Shown: positions 55,065 through 64,000 of the stretch, piece after piece
How positions within the stretch are numbered: the stretch's first letter is position 1
Layout of the letters: each line of letters begins with the position of its first letter
Source of the DNA: Bog-473 sp963744225
GTDB lineage: Bacteria; Actinomycetota; Acidimicrobiia; Acidimicrobiales; RAAP-2
Direction: 5' to 3'
Length of the DNA: 64,000 nucleotides
Assembly (NCBI GenBank): GCA_963744225.1
Contig: CAVUSV010000005.1
Coordinates: 186,001 to 250,000, forward strand
Position numbers and translations under genes: made by a program
The notes under the pieces: generated by a model
Told to the model about the DNA's origin: nothing
Databases searched by the model: none
The model's input: the letters and a program-made list of their open reading frames with translations, nothing else

Positions 55065-56374
55065 GAATCGGCCTCCCTGGTTCCGCCGGCGCCCGCGCCG
55101 TCGGCATCGCGAGGCGTCGGCTCGTAGTACACCCGACCCTCGAGCGCGTCAGGACGATACTGCTGCGCAACGAAGCCCGATGGGTCATCGTGCGGGTAGA
55201 CGTAGCCCTCGCCGTGGCCGAGGGTCACCGCCCCCTTGTAGTGGGCGTCGCGCAGGTGGACCGGGACCTCCTGGCTCACGCTCGAGCGCACGTCGGCCTG
55301 GGCCCGTCCCAGCGCCACCACGACGGCGTTCGACTTGGGCGCCCGGGCCAGGTAGATGACGGCTTCGGCCAAGTTCAAGGCCGCCTCGGGAAGCCCCACG
55401 TACTCGACGGCCCGAGCCGCGGCCTCGGCCACGAGCAACGCCTGGGGATCGGCCAACCCGATGTCCTCGCTGGCCAGGATGACCATGCGCCGGGCCAGGA
55501 AGCGGGGGTCCTCCCCGGCCTCGATCATGCGGGCCATCCAGTAGAGGCCGGCGTCGGGATCCGAGCCCCGCACGCTCTTGATCAGGGCGCTGACCTGGTC
55601 GTAGTGCTCGTCGGCCCCCTGGTGGAACAGCCGCCCGTCCCGGGCGCGGGACATGTCGCCCATGGTGAGGACGATGCGGCCTTCGGCGTCGGAGTCGGCG
55701 GCGTCGGTGACGCCCGCCCGAACCAGCGCCACCGCGACTTCCACCGTCGTCAGCGCGGCGCGCGCGTCCCCTTCGCAGGCCGCCACGACGGCGTCGACCG
55801 CGTCCTCGTCGGCTGCCGCGCCTTCGAGATCGAGTCCGCGCCGGATCAGCGTGCGCAGGTTGTCCGGCGACAAGGCGTGCAGCCGCCAAAGGGAGGTCCG
55901 GCTCAACAGGGGCGGATTCACCTCAAAAAAAGGATTCTCCGTCGTGGCTCCGATGAGCACCACCAACCCGTCCTCGACGGCGGGGAGGAGCACGTCCTGC
56001 TGGGACTTGGAGAAGCGGTGGACCTCGTCGATGAACAACATGGTCCCCTGGCCGTGCTCGCCCAGCCTGCGCTCGGCGGCGGCGATGGCCTCGCGCACGT
56101 CCTTCACGCCGGCGGCCGTGGCCGAGAGGGTCGTCAGGTGCTTGTCGGTCGTGTCGGCCAGCAGCCGGGCCAGCGTCGTCTTGCCCGTGCCGGCCGGACC
56201 CCAAAGGATGGACGAACCGACGCGGTCGGACTCGGCCAGGACCCGCAGGGGGGCGCCGGGGCCGACGAGGTGCTCCTGGCCCACGATCTCATCGAGCGTG
56301 CGGGGGCGGAGACGCGCGGCCAGCGGTGCGTGGTTCTTGAGCCGGCGGTCGGCGGCGTCGCCGAAGAGGGTCAC
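55061..56374 (-). CDS. rarA: Replication-associated recombination protein A
   Basis: AAA+ ATPase (MgsA/WRNIP1 family) acting at stalled forks. 437 residues. RLRPRTLDEIVGQEHL, Walker A GPAGTGKTTLARLL, Walker B FIDEVHRFSKSQQD, sensor 1 LIGATTENPFFEV, and the C-terminal cluster ASEDIGLADPQAL and a helical H-Y-K-G region are present. GTG 56374 overlaps the aspS stop. The protein is complete, unlike its neighbours. Confidence 0.93.
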   Translation of the reverse strand: MTLFGDAADRRLKNHAPLAARLRPRTLDEIVGQEHLVGPGAPLRVLAESDRVGSSILWGPAGTGKTTLARLLADTTDKHLTTLSATAAGVKDVREAIAAAERRLGEHGQGTMLFIDEVHRFSKSQQDVLLPAVEDGLVVLIGATTENPFFEVNPPLLSRTSLWRLHALSPDNLRTLIRRGLDLEGAAADEDAVDAVVAACEGDARAALTTVEVAVALVRAGVTDAADSDAEGRIVLTMGDMSRARDGRLFHQGADEHYDQVSALIKSVRGSDPDAGLYWMARMIEAGEDPRFLARRMVILASEDIGLADPQALLVAEAAARAVEYVGLPEAALNLAEAVIYLARAPKSNAVVVALGRAQADVRSSVSQEVPVHLRDAHYKGAVTLGHGEGYVYPHDDPSGFVAQQYRPDALEGRVYYEPTPRDADGAGAGGTREADS

Positions 56375-58175
56375 GGCGTGGGCGGCACCACGACCCGGAT
56401 CCCCAACTCGGCCAGACGCGGCGGCGGGCAACGGTGTCGGGCGCACCCGTGAGCGGGTCGGCGCCGGACTGGGTCTTGGGGTACACGATGACCTCCCGGA
56501 TGTTCTCCTCGCCGGCCAAGATCGCCGCCAGCCGGTCGACCCCGAACGCAAACCCGGCGTGCGGCGGAGCCCCGTAGCGGAAGGCGCCCAGCAGGAACCC
56601 GAAGCGGGCCTCGGCCTCCTCGGGCGCGATCCCGAGCGCGGAGAACACCTGCGACTGGATATCCCGACGATGGATACGCACACTCCCCGACCCCAGCTCC
56701 CACCCGTTGAGCACCAGGTCGTAGGCCTGGGAGCGCACCGACAACGGGTCCGACGCCAGCTTGGGCAGGTCCTCGGCGTACGGCATCGTGAACGGGTGGT
56801 GCGCCGCCTGGGGATGGCCGTCGGCGCCGATGCCGTCGAACATGGGGAAGTCGACGACCCAGACGTATCGATGCGGGCCCTGGCCGACCGGGGGCGCTCC
56901 GATGGCCACGCGCAGCGTGCCGAGCACCGTGCACGCCGTCGTGTACTCGCCTGAGATTCCCAGGATGAGGTCACCGGGTTCTGCCCCGGTCTCTTCCAGG
57001 ACGCGCACCACCTCCTGCTCGGACATGTGGCGCGCCAGGGGTCCGTCGAGCCCGGGGCCGGGTCTCGCCCCGCCACTCTCGATGACCTTGAACCACGCAA
57101 GCCCGGCGGCCCCCGCCTTCGTCGCCTGGTCGGTCAGCTCGTCGAGCTTCGACCGGGGGTAGGTGGCGCCGTCGCGCACCACGATGGCCTTGACCGCCGG
57201 CGCAGAGAAGGCCTTCACCTGGGTGCCCTCGAAGACCTTGGTGAGGTCGACGAGCTCCATCCCGAAACGCAGGTCGGGTTTGTCGGTGCCGTAACGGTCC
57301 AGGGCGTCGGCCCACGTGATGCGCTCGATCGGAGGTGGCCGCTCCCCCGTGGCCGCCTCGGCGGCGTCCACGACGGCCTCGGAGACGAAAGCCATGACGT
57401 CGTCCTGGGAGGCGAAGGAGCACTCCATATCGAGCTGGCTGAACTCGAACTGGCGGTCGGCGCGCAGGTCCTCGTCGCGCAGGCAGCGGGCGATCTGGAA
57501 GTAGCGGTCGAAGCCGCCCACCATCAGCAGCTGCTTGGCCAGCTGCGGGCTTTGCGGGAGCGCGTAGAAGTCGCCTCGGTGCAGGCGGGAGGGGACGGAG
57601 AACTCCCGGGAGCCCTCGGGGGTCGGCGCCCATAGGAGCGGCGTCTCGATCTCGACGAAGCCCTGCCGGTCCATGGCGGCTCGGATGGCGGCGTTGACCC
57701 GGGCCCGCAGCCGCAGGTTGCGCTGCATACGCGGCCGTCTGAGGTCGACGTAGCGGTACTTGAGGCGCACCGGCTCGTCGGACTCGGCCCGGTCGTCGAC
57801 GGAGAACGGCGGCGGCTCGGCCTCGTTGAGGACCTCCACCGTGCACTCGCCGATCTCGACCTCGCCGGTGCCGATGCCGGGGTTCACGGTGCCCTCGGGC
57901 CGCTCCCGCACGGTGCCGGTGACCGCGATCACCCACTCGCTGCGCACGTCGGTGGCGTGGTCGATGACGCACTGGACGATGCCCGTGTGGTCGCGCAGAT
58001 CGACGAAGGCCAGGTGCTCTCCGTGCTCCCGCCGCCGCGCCACCCAGCCGCAGAGGCGAACGGTCGTCCCGACGTCGGCCTTGCGCAGGACTCCGCAGAG
58101 GTGGGTGCGCATGGCGGTGGGCTGGTTCTGCTGCTGCTGCTGCTGGCCTTGGTCTGGGCTTGCGAGGTCGGTCAT
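56371..58175 (-). CDS. aspS: Aspartyl-tRNA synthetase (one frameshift near the 3' end)
   Basis: Class II synthetase of bacterial type. ATG 58175. A Gln-rich lead (QGQQQQQQNQ, residues about 9-18) precedes MRTHLCGVLRKADVG. The anticodon-binding OB domain, motif 2 (QIARCLRDEDLRADRQ), the GAD insertion, and motif 3 (HAGFAFGVDRLAAIL) are intact. Near 56425 one C is missing from a GCCC run; adding it gives RLAELGIRVVVPPTP and a stop overlapping rarA. Corrected length is 601. Probably an assembly error. Confidence 0.9.
58120..58152. repeat. CTG/CAG triplet run in aspS
   Basis: Successive ctgctgctgctgctgg triplets near the aspS start, encoding six glutamines plus flanking Gln. A simple-sequence tract prone to in-frame slippage. 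Confidence 0.6.
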
Positions 58176-59628
58176 GGCGTGGTGTCCGGGTCCTCTGGGC
58201 TGTCCGGGTCGTCGATGTCGTCGTCCATGTCTTCCTCGGTCGTGGCGGGCGGGCGCAGGTGCGGATGCAGGTGGCGGTCGACGTCGCCGTCGGACCCCTC
58301 GGCGAAGGCCGCGTTGGCCAGAAAGCTCTTGACCTCGTCCACGATGGCAGCCCGCGGCACCGTCCGTTGCCCCTCCTCGCTGCGGAGCGGCCGCAATCCG
58401 ACGGTGCCCTCGGCCAACTCCTGGCGTCCGACGATGAGGGCGACGAGGGCACCAGTGCGGTCGGCCGACTTGAACTGGGACCTCATGGAGCGCCCGTCGA
58501 AGGCGCGGTCGGCTCGCAGGCCCGCCCGGCGCAACTCGGCCGTGAGCGCGACCGCGGACTCCCCGCCCGCGGTGTCGATCACGTACGCGTGCAGCGGCCG
58601 GGCGGCCACGACGTCGTCGGTGCTGAGGACGCCCTCCGCGTCGCAGGCCAGGAGGACTCGCTCGATACCGATGCCGAACCCGATGCCCGGTGTCGGGTCG
58701 CCGCCCAGCAGCTCGACTAGCCCGTCGTAACGGCCGCCACCACCGATGCCGTTCTGGGCCGCATCGAGGGCGTCGGCGGCGAACTCGAAGGTCGTGCGCG
58801 TGTAGTAGTCGAAGCCCCGCACGAGGCGGTGGTCGATCGTGTACGCGACGTCCAGCGCCTCGAGGCCGGCGCGGACTCGGGCGAAGTGGGCTGCGCACGG
58901 ATCGCAGAGGTGATCGAGAAAGCGGGGGGCGTCCTCGGTGGCGGCCCGGCACTCGGGCGTCTTGCAGTCCAGCACGCGCAGCGGGTTCTCAAGGTGGCGG
59001 GCTCGGTGGGGCGAGCACAGCTGATCGGCCCGTTCGGCCAGGAAGGCACCGAGCAGCGCGACGTACCCAGGTTTGCAGACGCCGTCTCCCATGGAGTGCA
59101 ACTTGAGGGTGACGTCGCGCAGGCCGAGCCCGGCGAAGAAGTCGTGGGCGAGGGAGACCACCTCGACGTCGAGGTCAGGGTCCTCTGGCCCGAGCGCCTC
59201 GACGCCCAGCTGGTGGTGCTGCCGGTAGCGGCCGTGCTGGGGGTTCTCGTGACGGAACGACGGCGCCACATACCAGGCCTTCCAGGGTGGGACGGGGTGG
59301 TGCTGCACGTACCGCGGGCGATGGGGGCGGTTCCTTCCGGCCGCAACGCCATGAGCTGGCCGTCGCGGTCCTCGAAGACGTACATCTCCTTGCCGACGAC
59401 CTCGCTCCCCTCGCCGATGCCCCGCAGGAACACGCCGGCGTGCTCGATAACGGGGGTGACGGTGAGGCCATAGCCGGCACCCTCGACCAATTGCGCGAAG
59501 CGGGCGATCGTTACTTCCCAACGGGCCGACTCGGGCCAGAGCACGTCGTGCATGCCTTTGGGCGTCCGAGGCGGTCCGGATTCGGCGGGCCCGGGCGTGG
59601 GTGCAGGCGCGGACGATCCCGCGGTCAC
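58172..59628 (-). CDS. hisS: Histidyl-tRNA synthetase (one frameshift)
   Basis: Charges tRNA-His. GTG 59628 behind GAGGAGCC. The N-terminal frame has PKGMHDVLWPES and LRPEGTAPIAR. At about 59312 one base is missing; adding it gives ARAYVQHHPVPPWKAWY and continues with the class II motifs: FRHENPQHGRYRQHHQ (motif 2), RGFDYYTRTTFEF and GFGIGIERVLL (motif 3). Corrected length is 485. The C-terminal tail is Asp/Glu-rich. It overlaps aspS by 4 bp. Confidence 0.9.
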
Positions 59629-59649
59629 CAGAGGCTCCTCACGGCGGGG

Positions 59650-61923
<2,274 letters not shown>

Positions 61924-61946
61924 CCATACAGGCTACCCGCCTGGGG

Positions 61947-61981
61947 AAATGCCTGGACGCCATTGCCGGCGTGCGGCATTT
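61947..61981. terminator. Hairpin between secF and rel
   Basis: AAATGCC (61947-61953) pairs with GGCATTT (61975-61981) and, inside, ACGCC (61957-61961) with GGCGT (61968-61972). It begins right at the secF stop. On the plus strand it is followed by T's (TTTTT through 61983), so as an intrinsic terminator it would act best on antisense transcripts; for secF it lacks a T-run. Confidence 0.45.
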
Positions 61982-63667
61982 TTAGCGCTTGCGTTTGCGC
62001 TTGCTCTTGCCCCGGCGGGCGCGCGCCGCTTGGCTCTGCGTCCCGGTCGCCGCCTGTCCTTGTGCCACTGCTGCTGCCGGCGCCGTCGCCGACCCCGACG
62101 AGGACGGGCCACCGCCGGGGCGGTCAATGACGGCTGTCCCGGTCCCCGCTCCGCTACCGCCTCCGCCTCCACCTCCCGATGCACCTCCACCAGGTTGGCT
62201 GCCCGAGCCCGGGCGGATCGGACCGCTGCGCTTGGTTGACCCTGCCTTCTTCGGGGCCGCAGCACCGGCCCCGCCCCGGCTCACTTGACCGGAGGCGGCC
62301 ACGCTCATCTGAGTGCTCATCGTGGCCGCGTCGAGAGCCGAATAGAACTGGTTGGAATCGCCACGCTTGGCCAAGCGATCAGCGATAGAGCGCCAGCGCT
62401 CCTCGCGCTCCTTCATCATGGAGAGCACGGGCGACGCGATGAAGATCGAAGAGTACGCCCCGGAGAGCAGGCCCACGAAGAGGGCCAGGCCGTACGACTG
62501 CAGGGTCGAGGCGCCGAGGAACTGGGCGCCGATGAGAAGGACAGCGAGCACCGGGAGGATGGCAACCATGGACGTGTTGATGGACCGCGCCAGGGTCTGG
62601 TTCATGGAGAGGTTGATGAGTTGCGGGTACGTGAGGCGCCCGCTGCTGCCGATGCCCTTCACATTGTCACGGACCCGGTCGAACACGACCACGGTGTCGT
62701 AGAGCGAATAGCCCAGGATGGTCAGGATGGCCACGACGGTGTCGGGAGTGACCTGGAAGTTGAAGATGGAGTAGATCCCGACTGCGATCAGGACGTCGTG
62801 GATCATGGCGATGAAGGCGGCGAGCGCCATCTTGGGTTCGAAACGGATGCTGATGTAGATCGCCACCACGATGAAGAAGATGATGAGCGCCTCGATCGCC
62901 TTGTTCGTGATGGAGGAGCCCCAGGTCGGACCGACCGTCGTAATGCTGATCTTGTCGGTCCCCGTCTTGGGGACGGAGCTGGCCGGCGCCGTGCTGGTCG
63001 TTGTCGTGGGCAGCGCGGCGGCACCGGCCCTGGCTGTTGTCGTCGTGGCCGGCGCCGAGGTGCTCGTCGTCGGCGGGGCGGTGGTCGGGGTCGTGGTCGA
63101 GCTGGGGGCATGGGCGGTGGTCAGAGCAAGGAGCGCCTTCTGCACGTTCTTGTTCACCGCGTTCTGCTGGGCCGGAGAGAGCCTGTTGAGGTCCGATTGG
63201 ATGTTGAGCGTCTGTTTGCTCCCTGTGCCGAGTAGTTGCACCGTGGGGTTGATGATCCCGGTGCCCTTCATGGCGTCGGTCGCCTCGGTCTGGGTCACCC
63301 CCGGCGCGGGGATTGTCCACTCGGTGCCGCCCTTGAACTCGATGCCGAGGTTCAACCCGCCACGCAGGATGATCGAGACGATCCCCAAGACGATGATGAG
63401 CGTCGAGATGCTGAACCAGATCTTCCGCCTGCCCACGAAGTCGAAGCGCGTCTCGCCGCGGTAGAGACGGGCAAGAGGGCCATGACCCCGCCGGGGTTTG
63501 GCAAGGAGGCTTCGGGCGGCATCATCAAGGGAGACCAGTTCCTCCTCGTCGAGGTCGTCCGTGTCGATGCTCTCCTCGAGGGCCTCGACGTCCTCCTGGT
63601 TGACATCGTCGAGCGCGCTGGTGTCGCCGTCCCGGTCGTCGGGACCCTGGCCCTTTCCGTTGCTCAC
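61982..63667 (-). CDS. secF: Protein-export membrane protein SecF
   Basis: Sec translocon accessory subunit, partner of SecD. 561 residues, longer than the usual 300-400. An acidic N-terminus of about 70 residues precedes TM1 (RKIWFSISTLIIVLG). The first periplasmic loop contains G-I-E-F-K-G-G-T-E and then a Thr/Ala/Pro insertion of about 60 residues (near 190-245). TM2-6 carry the RND-like FEPKMALAAFIAMIHD, LGYSLYDTVVVFDRVRDN and NQTLARSINTS motifs. A Gly/Ser-rich basic tail ends RGKSKRKRKR. GTG 63667 overlaps the secD stop. Confidence 0.92.
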   Translation of the reverse strand: MSNGKGQGPDDRDGDTSALDDVNQEDVEALEESIDTDDLDEEELVSLDDAARSLLAKPRRGHGPLARLYRGETRFDFVGRRKIWFSISTLIIVLGIVSIILRGGLNLGIEFKGGTEWTIPAPGVTQTEATDAMKGTGIINPTVQLLGTGSKQTLNIQSDLNRLSPAQQNAVNKNVQKALLALTTAHAPSSTTTPTTAPPTTSTSAPATTTTARAGAAALPTTTTSTAPASSVPKTGTDKISITTVGPTWGSSITNKAIEALIIFFIVVAIYISIRFEPKMALAAFIAMIHDVLIAVGIYSIFNFQVTPDTVVAILTILGYSLYDTVVVFDRVRDNVKGIGSSGRLTYPQLINLSMNQTLARSINTSMVAILPVLAVLLIGAQFLGASTLQSYGLALFVGLLSGAYSSIFIASPVLSMMKEREERWRSIADRLAKRGDSNQFYSALDAATMSTQMSVAASGQVSRGGAGAAAPKKAGSTKRSGPIRPGSGSQPGGGASGGGGGGGSGAGTGTAVIDRPGGGPSSSGSATAPAAAVAQGQAATGTQSQAARARRGKSKRKRKR

Positions 63668-64000
63668 GAGCCGCCTCCGGCGGCGGCCCCGACGGGCACG
63701 TTCTGCGCCTGCGGGCCGGCGCCCAATCCGGTGGCGATGCTGAAGGCACCAGAGCCCTGGAGCCGCGGACTCTGGCCCATGAGGATCACCAACGGACGGG
63801 TGTAGAACCAGGTCACGGCCATGTCCATGATCGTCGAGAGTCCGAGGAAGAAGGCGAATCCCTTCACATTGCCGACCGCAACCAAGTAGAGGACGATCGC
63901 GGCCAAAAGCGACACGAAGTCAGCCGCCCAGACCGTCCGCCAAGCACTCTTGAAGCCGCGGTCCACCGACGTGCGGACGGAACGACCCGATCTGGTTTCG
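63664..64000 (-). CDS. secD: SecD, C-terminal part (start beyond window)
   Basis: Partial gene entering from the right edge. RSGRSVRTSVDRGFKSAWRT and FVSLLAAIVLYLVAVGNVKG are the last conserved helices of SecD, followed by GFAFFLGLSTIMDMAVTWFYTR. A polar tail of about 40 residues follows. About 110 codons are visible. Pairs with secF just downstream. Confidence 0.9.
   Translation of the reverse strand, partial: ETRSGRSVRTSVDRGFKSAWRTVWAADFVSLLAAIVLYLVAVGNVKGFAFFLGLSTIMDMAVTWFYTRPLVILMGQSPRLQGSGAFSIATGLGAGPQAQNVPVGAAAGGGS

Overview
High-GC DNA (coding strands strongly G/C-ending, with very many GTG starts and ATGA/GTGA start-stop overlaps) carrying the core metabolism of an actinobacterium. 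Mycothiol synthase (MshD), a joined his-trp cluster, MtrA/PrrA-type two-component genes, an MhuD-like haem oxygenase, menaquinone genes, a polyprenol-phosphate mannose synthase and a GT87 mannosyltransferase all point to Actinomycetota. A separate trpF beside hisA (most Streptomyces/Mycobacterium relatives use PriA instead) and a secreted protease ending in Y-W-L-V-A-S-D-G-G repeats suggest a deep lineage such as Acidimicrobiia; that placement is inference. No rRNA, tRNA, CRISPR array, phage or transposase was seen.

Layout. 1-7 kb is the accessory, surface-oriented part: a truncated GT4 glycosyltransferase, a large secreted IPT/TIG-repeat protein with long perfect DNA repeats, a 0.6 kb divergent regulatory region with a palindrome and 11-bp direct repeats, and a secreted lysozyme-like/coiled-coil/Thr-rich protein. 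7.3-10.7 kb is a fatty-acid operon (fabD-fabG-acpP-fabF; FabD has an extra lipoyl-like tail), followed by a membrane-anchored SGNH hydrolase. 12.0-25.3 kb (minus) is one long head-to-tail histidine/tryptophan run: hisD-C-B-H-A-F, groES-like, hisI, trpE, ygfZ, four small unknown or membrane genes, trpC-F-B-A. 25.4-29.5 kb holds a small unknown gene, a toxin-antitoxin-like pair, nth, mshD, a VIT-family transporter and a MaoC hydratase. 29.5-31.5 kb is menG-menF; 31.5-39 kb carries a histidine kinase/response regulator pair and envelope lipid/glycan genes (polyprenol-P-mannose synthase, AI-2E-type permease, flippase-like membrane protein, methyltransferase, GT87). 39-46 kb has ppk1, two SEDS proteins (FtsW-like, RodA), an aquaporin, MhuD-like and DUF151 genes, and mscS. 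47-64 kb (minus) is a long housekeeping run: aroE-mltG-ruvX-alaS, an S53 peptidase, rarA-aspS-hisS, rel, secF-secD.

Data quality. Thirteen single-base frameshifts interrupt otherwise intact, conserved genes (trpB, trpC, hisA, menF, ftsW, mscS, alaS x3, S53 peptidase x2, aspS, hisS). Most of the deletions lie in C or G runs; the insertions mostly do not. In every case removing or adding one base restores the family sequence and a whole-codon length. They look like sequencing/assembly errors rather than biology, so those genes are annotated here as single CDSs spanning the break.
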